DNA from: Methanomicrobiaceae archaeon
GTDB taxonomy: Archaea > Halobacteriota > Methanomicrobia > Methanomicrobiales > Methanomicrobiaceae
Direction: 5' to 3'
Assembly: GCA_016926855.1 (NCBI GenBank)
Contig: JAFGNT010000012.1
Coordinates: 1-64,000, forward strand
DNA: 64,000 nt
In this document: piece by piece, positions 42,333 to 51,329 of the stretch
Layout: every line of letters starts with the position of its first letter
Position numbering within the stretch: the first letter of the stretch is position 1
Made by a program: the position numbers and the translations under genes
The notes under the pieces: model-generated
The model's database searches: none
Told to the model about the DNA's origin: nothing
Seen by the model: the letters and a program-made list of their open reading frames with translations, nothing else

Positions 42333-43108
42333 CACCCATGAATCCCCGTTTCATCGTGCCGGGCCCGGCACTCCTGATCGAACGCTCGATAAAGGTCCTT
42401 GTTGTTGCCGACGCGCACTTCGGGGCCGAGTCGGGGCTTGCACGCCGCGGCGTGCACATCGAAAGCTACAGCAGCGCCCGGTTCGAACGGCTGTGCGCGT
42501 GCATCGAGGCGACGGAGCCGGACCTGCTCGTGCTGCTCGGCGATGTGAAGCACAGCATTCCGGTGACGACGCGGCAGGAGTATACGGAGCTGCCCGGTAT
42601 CCTGGATGCCCTCCGGGAACGGGTGCCGCTTCATATTCTCCCCGGCAACCATGATGCGGGAATCGAACGGTTCTGCGAGCCCGGCGAACTGCTCAGGAAG
42701 GAGGGCGCGATTATCGACGGCACGGGATACCTCCACGGCCACACCTTCCCCGCGCCCGATCTCCTCGGCCACCTGCTCGTTGCCGGCCACCACCACCCGG
42801 TCGTGCACCTCTACGATGAGGTAGGGTGTGCGCTTCGTGCCCACCCGGCGTATCTCCTTGCCGAACTCGACGAGCCGTGCCTGAAGATGAAGGTGCCCGC
42901 ACCCTTTCCGGGCGCGACCCGGGTGCTGCTCGTACCGGCATTCTTCGAACTTGCGGGGGGGCTTGATGTGCGGGAGATCCCTGCGAGCGGTTTAAGCCCC
43001 CTCTCGCGCTGTATCAGGACAGACGATGCGGAAGTATTCCTCCAGGACGGGACGTACATTGACACGCTCGGAGCACTCACGGCACAGGACGATTCTGAAA
43101 AGGTTTGA
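42314..43108 (+). CDS. Metallophosphoesterase (COG1407 type)
   Basis: A 264-residue calcineurin-like phosphoesterase with all metal motifs: VVADAHFGAESG (D-x-H), LVLLGDVKHS (GD), HILPGNHDAGIER (GNHD) and VAGHHHPVVHL (GHxH). COG1407 genes commonly neighbour Lhr helicases, and the family includes nucleic-acid end-processing enzymes. The start at 42314 overlaps the preceding gene by 19 nt; the end overlaps lhr by 83 nt, so the three are translated together. Confidence 0.88.
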   Translation: MDQAPLTPMNPRFIVPGPALLIERSIKVLVVADAHFGAESGLARRGVHIESYSSARFERLCACIEATEPDLLVLLGDVKHSIPVTTRQEYTELPGILDALRERVPLHILPGNHDAGIERFCEPGELLRKEGAIIDGTGYLHGHTFPAPDLLGHLLVAGHHHPVVHLYDEVGCALRAHPAYLLAELDEPCLKMKVPAPFPGATRVLLVPAFFELAGGLDVREIPASGLSPLSRCIRTDDAEVFLQDGTYIDTLGALTAQDDSEKV

Positions 43109-45776
43109 TCCCCGTGTGCGGGATGCCATCCTGAGCCGTGGCTTTGCAACGCTTTCCGAGGCGCAGGAGAAGGCGATCCCGCCGATCGCGGACGGGAAGC
43201 ACGTCCTCCTGATCGCCCCGACCGGGACGGGGAAGACCGAGAGTGCCATGCTCCCGGTATTCGACGCACTGCTCAGGGAGACCGGCCCCGGTTTCAAGGC
43301 ACTCTATATCACCCCGCTTCGGTCGTTGAACCGCGACATTCTCTCGCGGCTGGAATGGTGGGGAAAAGAGCTCGGCATTTCCGTCGGTGTCCGGCACGGC
43401 GATACATCTCCCTCCGTCCGACGCAAACAGTCCCTCTCGCCCCCTGATCTTCTCATCACCACACCGGAAACACTGCAGGCGCTCTTTATGGGCAAACGGC
43501 TCAGGGAACATCTCCGGCAGGTAAGGCACGTCATTATCGACGAGATCCACGAACTCGCGGGCAGCAAGCGGGGGGCGCAGCTCGCGGTCGCACTGGAGCG
43601 CATCGTGCCGTACGCAGGCGAATTCCAGCGCATCGGGCTCTCCGCTACGGTGGGAAATCCGGGAGAAGTGTGCCGGTTCCTCACCGGTACTCGGCCCTCC
43701 GAGCTCGTGCACATCCCGGTCGCACCCCACCTCGATCTCGCGGTCCGTTTTGCCGGTGAGGAGTTCGAGGACCAGGCCCGGTACGTCGAGCGATGCCTCG
43801 GCACCCACCCCTCAAACCTCCTCTTTGTCAACACCCGCGTCACTGCCGAGGCGCTCGGGCACCGGCTGTACGGAAGGGGAGACGTTGAAGTCCACCACGG
43901 CTCCCTCTCAAAAGACGTGCGCATCGATGCCGAGGAGCGCTTCAAGAGCGGCGGGATCCACACGCTCATCTGCACCTCCTCCATGGAGCTCGGCATCGAT
44001 ATCGGCCACGTGGAGCATGTCTTCCAGTTCGGGTCCCCCCGTGAAGTCTCCCGTCTCGTCCAGCGTGTCGGGCGGGCCGGGCACCGGCTCGATACGGTCT
44101 CCCGCGGCACGATTCTTGCCGTCGGGTTCGACGATCTCATCGAATCGCTGGTAATTACACGGCGTGCAGCCGCGAACGAATGCGAGGAGATTACAATAGC
44201 GGTCAACGCCGCCGACGTGATGGCGAATCAGGTGGCGGCACTCGCGGTTGAATACGGCGAAATCACCGTCCCCCAAATTCGTGAGATTTTCGAGCGCTCG
44301 GCACCCTTCTCCGACTGCGGCACGCTTCTTTCCGAGGTATGCGCCCAGCTGGCGTCGCACCGCCTGATAGGTTTTGACGGCACCATCATCACCCGGTGGG
44401 GCAGGAGCCGCGTATACCTCACCTCCCACCTCTCGATGATCCACGACGAAAAGAAGGTCGCGGTTTTCAACATCGTCTCCCGGCGGACTGTCGGCACGCT
44501 CGACGAGTCGTTCGTGGCCGGGTGGGTGCATACCGGGGCGGTGTTCATTACCAAGGGGCAGCTCTGGCGGGTGCTGGATATCGAGGAGGGAAAGATATTC
44601 GTGGAGCCGACCAAGAAAGCACGCGGGGAACTTCCGTCATGGGAAGGAGAGCAGATCCCCGTTCCGTTCGCCGTCGCCCGCGAAGCCGGCCACATCAGGA
44701 GGACCCGTGACCTGACACCGTATCCCGTCGATTCGGCCTCCCGCACCTTTCTCGGGGGTTTCTTCGCCCGCATGGATGCCGAAGGGGCGCCCGTGCCCTC
44801 CGACGACCTCATCACGATCGAGCAGGCGGAGGACGGCGTGGTGCTCAATATTTGTGCGGGTCACAAGACGAACGAGGCGATTGCCCGGGTACTGTCCATC
44901 CTGCTCTCCGCCCGGTACGGGTCGAGCGTGGGTATGGAGATCGGCGCGTACCGCATCTATCTCCGTCTCCCGTCCGCTGTGGGTGCCCTCGATGTGCTTG
45001 AGCTCTTCCGGTCACTCGATCCTGACCATATCGAAGGGATCCTGACGCTCGCACTCAAGCATACGGCCATCTACAAGTGGAAGCTGGTGCAGATAGCGAA
45101 AAAATTCGGTGCGATCGATACCGACGCCGAATACCAGACGTTCAGCATGCACCGTCTCTCCGATCTCTTCGACGGCACGGTCGTTGCACGGGAGGCTTAC
45201 CGCGAACTCTTTTCGGATTATATGGACGTAGCCGGAGCCTCCCGCGTGCTCGCTCTCGTGCAGGAGGGTAAAATCGCGCTTTCAACGGGACGGCTGAGCA
45301 GCATCGGCAGGGAAGGGCTGTTCTCCTCACGCGATCAGGTCCCGCCTTCCTCGGTCGATCAGGCGGTGATTGCGACCCTGAAACGCCGGCTTGAGCATGA
45401 TAAAGTCATCCTTTTCTGCATGCACTGCAGGGACTGGAAGCTCACCTGCGAAGTCGGGAGGGTGCCGGACAAACCGCAGTGCCCGAAATGCGGTGCACGC
45501 CTCATCGCCGCCCTCAAGCCCTACGAGGGTGACCTGATCCGGGTGCTGAAGAAGAAGAAGAAAAACGAGGAGGAGCGGGCGCTTGAAGTACGGATGCTCA
45601 GGAATGCCAACATCGTGCTTTCGAGCGGAAAGACAGCCGTCACGGCGCTTGCAGCGAGAGGAGTCGGGCCCGATACCGCATCACGCATTATCGGTGCGAT
45701 GCGGGAGGGGGATGCATTTTACCGCGAAATTCTCAAGGCGGAGAGGAATTACATCCGCACCCACAAGTTCTGGTAG
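43026..45776 (+). CDS. Lhr-type ATP-dependent DNA helicase
   Basis: A 916-residue superfamily 2 helicase of the large helicase-related (Lhr) family, used in DNA repair. Motifs are IAPTGTGKTESAML (I), ITPLRSLNRDIL (Ia), VIIDEIHELAGSKRG (II, DEIH), GLSATVGNP (III), STSMELGIDI-like CTSSMELGIDIGHVEHVFQF (V) and LVQRVGRAGHRL (VI). The C-terminal part has the Lhr winged-helix and beta-sheet region and a late zinc-binding stretch (CMHCRDW...CPKCGARL). The start is the ATG at 43026 inside the phosphoesterase gene; no later ATG precedes the helicase core. Confidence 0.93.
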   Translation: MRKYSSRTGRTLTRSEHSRHRTILKRFDPRVRDAILSRGFATLSEAQEKAIPPIADGKHVLLIAPTGTGKTESAMLPVFDALLRETGPGFKALYITPLRSLNRDILSRLEWWGKELGISVGVRHGDTSPSVRRKQSLSPPDLLITTPETLQALFMGKRLREHLRQVRHVIIDEIHELAGSKRGAQLAVALERIVPYAGEFQRIGLSATVGNPGEVCRFLTGTRPSELVHIPVAPHLDLAVRFAGEEFEDQARYVERCLGTHPSNLLFVNTRVTAEALGHRLYGRGDVEVHHGSLSKDVRIDAEERFKSGGIHTLICTSSMELGIDIGHVEHVFQFGSPREVSRLVQRVGRAGHRLDTVSRGTILAVGFDDLIESLVITRRAAANECEEITIAVNAADVMANQVAALAVEYGEITVPQIREIFERSAPFSDCGTLLSEVCAQLASHRLIGFDGTIITRWGRSRVYLTSHLSMIHDEKKVAVFNIVSRRTVGTLDESFVAGWVHTGAVFITKGQLWRVLDIEEGKIFVEPTKKARGELPSWEGEQIPVPFAVAREAGHIRRTRDLTPYPVDSASRTFLGGFFARMDAEGAPVPSDDLITIEQAEDGVVLNICAGHKTNEAIARVLSILLSARYGSSVGMEIGAYRIYLRLPSAVGALDVLELFRSLDPDHIEGILTLALKHTAIYKWKLVQIAKKFGAIDTDAEYQTFSMHRLSDLFDGTVVAREAYRELFSDYMDVAGASRVLALVQEGKIALSTGRLSSIGREGLFSSRDQVPPSSVDQAVIATLKRRLEHDKVILFCMHCRDWKLTCEVGRVPDKPQCPKCGARLIAALKPYEGDLIRVLKKKKKNEEERALEVRMLRNANIVLSSGKTAVTALAARGVGPDTASRIIGAMREGDAFYREILKAERNYIRTHKFW

Positions 45777-45783
45777 AAAAAAA
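45777..45783 (-). terminator. T-tract terminator of the canonical tbp gene
   Basis: A run of seven T on the minus strand, 25 nt after the tbp stop codon, is a typical archaeal oligo-T terminator. It lies directly next to the stop codon of the convergent Lhr gene. Confidence 0.4.
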
Positions 45784-45807
45784 TCCGGGACGTCTCCGTC
45801 GCCCGGT

Positions 45808-46362
45808 TTACATGATATTGGCGAGTTTTTGCTCGAGGAAATCAAGCCCGCGTTTGATGTCCTCCATATTCTTTCCGCCGGTGAGGATGATTTTTCCGGA
45901 TGAGAAGAGGAGTGCAACGATTTTCGGGTCTTTTATGCGGTATACGAGTCCGGGGAACTGCTCAGGTTCATATTCGATGTTTTCCAGATTGAGGGTGATC
46001 ACTACTTTGTTGAGATTGATGTAGTTCCCGAGGTCATACGAACAGACAATGTTTGTAATGGCGACCTGTGGTTCGTCGTGTGTGTCGACACCCGCTTCTT
46101 TTAAGGACTTTATGATAAGATTGAGGCCGGTGTGCAGATCCTCCCTGTTCCTGATGCCGGTAAGGACCACTTTTCCCGAGGAGAAGATCAGGGATGCGAT
46201 TTTGGGTGATTCGATGCGATATACCGCACCCGGAAACCGTTTGGTGTTCAGTTCGCAGTTCTCGATTTTTTTGGATACGTCTTCGAGGTCGATTGTATCG
46301 GCAATGACTCCTGAGGCGACAATATTTTCGATTTTTAGTGACTCATACCTCTTGTCATCCAT
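45808..46362 (-). CDS. tbp: TATA-box binding protein (canonical)
   Basis: A 184-residue TBP with two well-matched repeats: NTKRFPGAVYRIESPKIASL / IFSSGKVVLTGIRN in the first and YEPEQFPGLVYRIKDPKIVA / LFSSGKIILTGGKN in the second. The repeats are much more alike than in the paralogue at 2.7-3.2 kb, so this is probably the housekeeping factor. It is divergent from the first acyl-CoA synthetase gene across 102 nt with TATA-like sequences on both strands, and converges with lhr. Confidence 0.95.
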   Translation of the reverse strand: MDDKRYESLKIENIVASGVIADTIDLEDVSKKIENCELNTKRFPGAVYRIESPKIASLIFSSGKVVLTGIRNREDLHTGLNLIIKSLKEAGVDTHDEPQVAITNIVCSYDLGNYINLNKVVITLNLENIEYEPEQFPGLVYRIKDPKIVALLFSSGKIILTGGKNMEDIKRGLDFLEQKLANIM

Positions 46363-46464
46363 TAATTATCCATTCTGTCTGTCACGCGATAATATTAACT
46401 GCTTTTTTAAAAAGCGTATAAAACCCTTTAAACATTTCAAAGCCCATTTTTATACGGGAATTGC

Positions 46465-48132
46465 ATGCCAAAACGCAAGCACAACATGGTGGACTACGAG
46501 AAAACCTGCAGGGAGTTCTCGATCGAGGTGCCCGAGCACTTTAATTTCGGGTTCGATGTCATCGATGCGTGGGCGGAAAAGGACCGCAACAAACTGGCGA
46601 TGATCTGGGTGAATCAGGACGGGAAGGAGAAGAAATATTCGTTCCGTGACCTGAAGAACCTCTCAAACCAGGCCGCGAATATTCTCCTCAAATACGGGAT
46701 CCAGAAGGGAGACCGCGTCATGCTGATGCTCCCCCGGATCCCCGAGTGGTGGATTTTTGTCATAGCCCTCATCAAGCTGGGAGCGGTGGTGTGCCCGGTG
46801 CCGACGATGCTCACCCCGAAGGATATCGAATACCGGGTCAATGCCGGTAAATTCAGGATGATTATCACCAATCTTGACAATGCCGACAAGGTCGAGGAAG
46901 TCTGCGATGCCTGCCCGTCACTGACCTCGAGGTTTCTTGCAGACGGCGAACTGCCCGGCTGGGCAAGCTTTCCCTTTGAACTCCTCTATCCGGCTCCTGT
47001 TTCGCGCCGGTCCGTGAGCATGCCCGTCGGCAGGACGACCCGGTCGACCGACCCGATGCTGATCTACTTCACCTCCGGCACCACCGGGCAGGCAAAGATG
47101 GTGCTCCACAACAACAGCTATCCTCTCGGTCATACCGTCACGGCTGAACTCTGGCAGGATGTCACGGAAAACGACCTGCACTTTACCTTCTCGGACACGG
47201 GGTGGGCCAAATGCGCGTGGGGCAAGATCTTCGGCCAGTGGATTGCCGGTGCCTGCCTCCTTGTGTACGATATCTGGGGGAAGTTCAAGGCAACCGAGAT
47301 CCTGCCTTTGATCGAGAAATACGAGGTCAGCACGTTCTGCTGCCCTCCGACGGTGTACCGGATGCTGATCCTTGCGGATCTGGATAAGTTCGACCTTCGT
47401 GACCTCCGGCACTGCTGCAGTGCGGGGGAGCCCTTAAACCCCGAGGTGATCCGTGTCTGGCAGGAAGGTACCGGGCTGTGCATCTACGAGGGGTACGGCC
47501 AGACGGAGACCGCCTGCTGCATCGCGACGTTCCCGTGCATGAAGGACAAGCCCGGTTCGATGGGCAAACCCTCGCCGGGCTGGCATATTGAACTGCACGA
47601 TGACGACGGCAGGCCCGTGGGTGTCCGTGAGGAGGGCCGCATCGCGGTGAGCCTCAACCCCCGCCCGGTCGGTCTGTTTGTCGAGTACCTTGACAACCCG
47701 GAGGCGAACGCCGAGGCGTTCCGGAACGGTTTCTACTATACCGGTGACAAGGCGTACAGGGACGAGGACGGGTATTACTGGTTCGTCGGCCGTGATGATG
47801 ACGTGATCAAGAGCTCGGGGTACAGGATCGGACCGTTCGAGGTGGAGAGTGCGCTCCTCGAGCACCCGTCGGTGCAGGAATCCGCGGTCGTCGGGTCGCC
47901 CGACCTGATCCGCGGCATGATCGTCAAGGCGTTTGTGGTTCTCAATCCGGGATTCGAACCCTCCGAGAAGCTTGTGAAAGAGCTCCAGAACTATGTGCGC
48001 CACACCACCGCCCCCTACAAGTACCCGCGGGCGATCGAGTTCGTCCCGGAACTGCCAAAGACCCTTTCCGGCAAGATTATGCGGAATGTGCTCCGTGAGC
48101 GCGAAATCTCCCGCCGTGCCGGCAAAGAATAA
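46465..48132 (+). CDS. AMP-forming acyl-CoA synthetase (medium-chain/acetyl type)
   Basis: A 555-residue ANL-superfamily ligase. It has the ATP loop YFTSGTTGQAKMVLHN, the A5 motif YEGYGQTETACC, GDKAYRDEDGYYWFVGRDDD, the hinge region IKSSGYRIGPFEVESALLEH and the catalytic lysine in LPKTLSGKIMRN. The start MPKRKHNMVDYEKTCREFSI lacks the extra N-terminal domain of its paralogue 111 nt downstream. The two share nearly the same sequence around NFGFDVIDAWA. It probably activates acetate or another short or medium carboxylic acid. TATA-like GTATAAAAC at about 46420 lies upstream. Confidence 0.9.
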   Translation: MPKRKHNMVDYEKTCREFSIEVPEHFNFGFDVIDAWAEKDRNKLAMIWVNQDGKEKKYSFRDLKNLSNQAANILLKYGIQKGDRVMLMLPRIPEWWIFVIALIKLGAVVCPVPTMLTPKDIEYRVNAGKFRMIITNLDNADKVEEVCDACPSLTSRFLADGELPGWASFPFELLYPAPVSRRSVSMPVGRTTRSTDPMLIYFTSGTTGQAKMVLHNNSYPLGHTVTAELWQDVTENDLHFTFSDTGWAKCAWGKIFGQWIAGACLLVYDIWGKFKATEILPLIEKYEVSTFCCPPTVYRMLILADLDKFDLRDLRHCCSAGEPLNPEVIRVWQEGTGLCIYEGYGQTETACCIATFPCMKDKPGSMGKPSPGWHIELHDDDGRPVGVREEGRIAVSLNPRPVGLFVEYLDNPEANAEAFRNGFYYTGDKAYRDEDGYYWFVGRDDDVIKSSGYRIGPFEVESALLEHPSVQESAVVGSPDLIRGMIVKAFVVLNPGFEPSEKLVKELQNYVRHTTAPYKYPRAIEFVPELPKTLSGKIMRNVLREREISRRAGKE

Positions 48133-48212
48133 CCCCTTCTTTTCCACTGCACCAAGTAACGCCTGAACAGGGGTTCGGTGCCATCAGTGTGGTGCTCTTC
48201 CAATCCGCAACA

Positions 48213-48250
48213 TTGATATGGTGCACCATTTAATCTGTTTTATATGGTGC
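48213..48250 (+). promoter_or_regulatory. Promoter/operator of the RHH-acyl-CoA synthetase gene
   Basis: A perfect 12-bp palindrome ATGGTGCACCAT occupies 48218-48229. Its left half extends to ATATGGTGC (48216-48224), repeated directly at 48242-48250 over the start codon; GGTGC occurs again at 48191. TTGATATG at 48213-48220 is at TATA-box distance from the ATG at 48244, and there is no ribosome binding site, so a leaderless transcript is likely. The palindrome would overlap the TATA box. Ribbon-helix-helix proteins bind such palindromes, and the gene itself encodes such a domain. Confidence 0.6.
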
Positions 48251-50142
48251 GCTACTCCGTCACAATGAATGACGAACTGACAGAAAGAATTGACAGGGAA
48301 GCTAAAAATCGTAAAGTATCCCGTTCTGACTTCATAACTGAGGCATGCACCGCCCGGCTCGGTGGCGGCGATGACACCCCCGGCGTTTCACGCCACGGCA
48401 TCCTCCCCTTCGTCTCTCCCCACCGGGAGCCGGGGGGCAATATCGGCGATTACGAGACCACATACCGGGATTTTACAATCGATGTGCCAGAGTTCTTCAA
48501 TTTCGGGTTCGATGTGATCGATGCGTGGGCGAAAAAAGACAGGAACAAGCTTGCCATGATCTGGACGAACCAGCAGGGCGGGGAGAAGAAGTACACGTTC
48601 CGCGAACTCTCCCGGCTTTCGAACCAGATTGTCAATATGCTCATCAAATACCGGATCACGAAGGGGGACCGCGTGCTGATCATGCTGCCCCGCGTGCCGG
48701 AGTGGTGGACGTGCACGATCGCACTGATCAAGATGGGCGCCGTCTACTGCCCGGCACCGACGATGCTCACCCCGAAGGATCTCAAGTACCGCATCAACGC
48801 CGCGGAGATCAAAATGGTGATAACAGACCAGGAAAACGCCCCCAAGGTGGACGAGATCTTCGATGAGTGCCCCTCGCTTGAGAGCAGGATGATCGTGGAC
48901 GGCGAGAGGAAAGGGTGGATCAATTATGTCACGGAACTCTCATGGCCCGCCCCGGTCTCCAGCAAGATCATCAACCTGCAGGGCATGAAGAAGACCCGCT
49001 CCACCGATCCGCTCGTGATCTTCTTCACCTCCGGCACGACCGGCGAAGCAAAGATGGTCCTCCACGACCACAGCTACCCGCTCGGGCATATCGTGACCGC
49101 ACGGTTCTGGCACGACGTGCGGGACAACGACCTGCACTTCACGCTCTCCGACACCGGGTGGGCAAAGAGTGCGTGGGGCAAGTTCTACGGCCAGTGGATC
49201 GAGGGTGCGTGTGTTTTTGTCTACGATATCAGGCGCAAGTTCAACGCGACCGAGATCCTGCCGATGATGGAGAAGTACGGGGTCACCACGTTCTGCTGCC
49301 CGCCCACCATCTACCGGATGCTGATCCTCGCCGATCTCGACAAATTCGACTTCACCGAACTCCGCCACTCCGTGAGTGCGGGCGAACCGATCAACCCGGA
49401 GGTAATACGGGCGTGGAAAGATGCGACGGGCCTCACGATCTACGAGGGATACGGCCAGACCGAGACGGTGCTCTGCGTGGGCACCTTCCCCGGCATGGAG
49501 CCGAAGTACGGGTCGATGGGGAAACCCACGCCCGGGTGGGACATCAGGCTGCTCGACGAGCACGGCAATCCCGTGGCCGACAAAGAGGAGGGGCTCATCG
49601 CAATCAATACCAATCCCCGGCCCGTCGGCCTCTTCCGGGAATATTTCAACAACGAGGAGGAGAACCGCCACGTCTTTTCCGGCGACTGGTACTACACCGG
49701 CGACAAGGCGTACCGCGACGAGGACGGGTACCTCTGGTTCATCGGCCGTGACGACGACGTGATCAAGGCGTCCGGATACCGCATCGGGCCCTTCGAGGTG
49801 GAGAGCGCCCTCATCGAGCACGAGGCGGTGCAGGAGGCGGCGGTCGTCGGGTCGCCGGACGTCATCCGCGGCCTGATCGTGAAGGCGTTCGTGGTGCTCG
49901 CACCGGGCCATTCGCCCTCCGAATCGCTTGTAAAAGAGCTCCAGAAGCACGTCAAGCAGGTCACGGCCCCGTACAAGTACCCGCGGGCCATCGAGTTCGT
50001 CGAATCTCTCCCGAAGACCATCTCCGGCAAAATCCGGCGGAACGAACTCCGGGAGCTCGAAATGAAGCGGAGCACGAACGGTGTGTGCGAAACGGAAACG
50101 CCGGCCCACCACCCCCCGATGGAAAAAACCGGCCGCAGATAG
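48244..50142 (+). CDS. AMP-forming acyl-CoA synthetase with N-terminal ribbon-helix-helix DNA-binding domain
   Basis: A 632-residue fusion. Residues 1-40 (VRYSVTMNDELTERIDREAK and NRKVSRSDFITEACTARL) are a classical ribbon-helix-helix (CopG/NikR/MetJ-type) DNA-binding domain. A short linker rich in Gly and Pro leads to a complete acyl-CoA synthetase from about residue 65: FFTSGTTGEAKMVLHD, YEGYGQTETVLC, GDKAYRDEDGYLWFIGRDDD, KASGYRIGPFEVESALIEHE and the catalytic Lys in LPKTISGKIRRNEL. The frame is continuous across the junction. Its closest relative is the adjacent paralogue without the DNA-binding domain. The start codon lies within the proposed operator, so autoregulation by substrate state is plausible. 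Confidence 0.9.
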   Translation: MVRYSVTMNDELTERIDREAKNRKVSRSDFITEACTARLGGGDDTPGVSRHGILPFVSPHREPGGNIGDYETTYRDFTIDVPEFFNFGFDVIDAWAKKDRNKLAMIWTNQQGGEKKYTFRELSRLSNQIVNMLIKYRITKGDRVLIMLPRVPEWWTCTIALIKMGAVYCPAPTMLTPKDLKYRINAAEIKMVITDQENAPKVDEIFDECPSLESRMIVDGERKGWINYVTELSWPAPVSSKIINLQGMKKTRSTDPLVIFFTSGTTGEAKMVLHDHSYPLGHIVTARFWHDVRDNDLHFTLSDTGWAKSAWGKFYGQWIEGACVFVYDIRRKFNATEILPMMEKYGVTTFCCPPTIYRMLILADLDKFDFTELRHSVSAGEPINPEVIRAWKDATGLTIYEGYGQTETVLCVGTFPGMEPKYGSMGKPTPGWDIRLLDEHGNPVADKEEGLIAINTNPRPVGLFREYFNNEEENRHVFSGDWYYTGDKAYRDEDGYLWFIGRDDDVIKASGYRIGPFEVESALIEHEAVQEAAVVGSPDVIRGLIVKAFVVLAPGHSPSESLVKELQKHVKQVTAPYKYPRAIEFVESLPKTISGKIRRNELRELEMKRSTNGVCETETPAHHPPMEKTGRR

Positions 50143-50201
50143 GCGGGCCCCGGCCCCCGAACAACTATCTTTATTTTGTTTGAGCGAATATACTAGAAAG
50201 C

Positions 50202-50286
50202 GCGAGGGTTGCCGAGCCAGGTCAAAGGCGATAGGTTCAGGGCCTATTCTCGTAGGAGTTCGCCGGTTCGAATCCGGTCCCTCGCA
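50202..50286 (+). tRNA. tRNA-Leu (anticodon CAG)
   Basis: An 85-nt class II tRNA: acceptor stem GCGAGGG with CCCTCGC, discriminator A, anticodon stem-loop ATAGGTTCAGGGCCTAT with CAG, a long variable arm CTCGTAGGAG typical of leucine tRNAs, and T-arm CCGGTTCGAATCCGG. No CCA is encoded. CTTTATTT at about 50169-50176 is a likely TATA box. The 3' end opens into an AT-rich island. Confidence 0.93.
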
Positions 50287-50379
50287 TCCGGTTTTGGGGT
50301 TATAGTTATCTTGTAAAATGGAAACCCGCAGATGTGATATCAGAATCTAATTAAAACACTACATTAAGGGAAAATTAAG

Positions 50380-51282
50380 CTATATTGCCATATCGGTTAA
50401 CATCATACGAATATTTCTATCCGTAATTCGAGCCATTTGTTCAGCTTTCTTTATTGATTGTTTTTCAATTTTATGCTGATAGATTATCGTGTTCAGCATA
50501 TTGGTAGTTCTAAAGGTCACAATTTCACAAGAATCATTTGGGATATACCCATATGATTGCTCACCTACATTAGGTTCATGAGTTAATCTAGATTTATACG
50601 GTTTACCATAACGATTTTTGTTCTTCCAAAAATCGAATATTGCGTCTTTTCGTGTAGGATAATAATAAAGTTTAGACCAAAATTCTTCCTCAGTAATGAT
50701 ATTTTTAAAATGAACCTGATAATCCCAAAATTCCTGTGGTGAGGATTTTTTGTTTAGGACTTCCCATCCATCTTCTTGAAGATTAGCTAATAATATTTGA
50801 ACTTCTTTAAAATGGTCCTTTTTAATTTGTCTTTGAATTACCCGTGTTTTTCTAGGGCTCAGTTTCATTTTAATAATTATTTCATCAATAACTTGGGATA
50901 AATCATCTTCTGAAGTCATTTGTGAAGCTTGTAGGTCTTCAAAATATTTTGGTAATTGACCTTTAGATATTTTCTTCTGTATATAATTTTTATCAATACC
51001 ATACCAGATAGGGAGGATGTTCTTTATATTTTTATTAAGAAAATATTCTAATTCAACTTCTTTAAGTGAATCCTTATATTTATTAAAAAAATTTTTACTT
51101 AGTAGAATTATTCCGAATTTTGAATATTTTAAGCCGAACTTTATTGTTTCTTTGAAATCATTACCAGAAAGTATATTCCATGAATCATACCAAACATGAT
51201 ATTCTTTTAATAACGCTTCAGCAATATGATTAGCTATATTCTTATCATTACTAGAATGTGAAATGAATATATCCCAATACAT
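50380..51282 (-). CDS. TIR-domain protein
   Basis: A 300-residue protein. The N terminus (DIFISHSSNDKNIANHIAEA) is the TIR signature; YHVWYDSWNILSGNDFKETI and FGIILLSKNFFNKY are the typical box 2 and later strands, and the probable catalytic Glu lies in KEVELEYF. TIR domains of prokaryotic defence systems cleave NAD+ or make signalling nucleotides. The second half (about residues 150-300) has no domain I recognise. The gene is AT-rich, in contrast to its neighbours, and sits just after tRNA-Leu in an apparent island, suggesting a stand-alone or partner-dependent defence gene acquired by transfer. Confidence 0.85.
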   Translation of the reverse strand: MYWDIFISHSSNDKNIANHIAEALLKEYHVWYDSWNILSGNDFKETIKFGLKYSKFGIILLSKNFFNKYKDSLKEVELEYFLNKNIKNILPIWYGIDKNYIQKKISKGQLPKYFEDLQASQMTSEDDLSQVIDEIIIKMKLSPRKTRVIQRQIKKDHFKEVQILLANLQEDGWEVLNKKSSPQEFWDYQVHFKNIITEEEFWSKLYYYPTRKDAIFDFWKNKNRYGKPYKSRLTHEPNVGEQSYGYIPNDSCEIVTFRTTNMLNTIIYQHKIEKQSIKKAEQMARITDRNIRMMLTDMAI

Positions 51283-51329
51283 TTATATCTAATATTTTTG
51301 TTATCAATTAAATAGTCATTGATATAATT

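Noticed and set aside
48940-50112. Minus-strand ORF of 390 aa over the RHH-acyl-CoA synthetase
   Set aside because: Antisense shadow; the plus-strand frame carries all ligase motifs.
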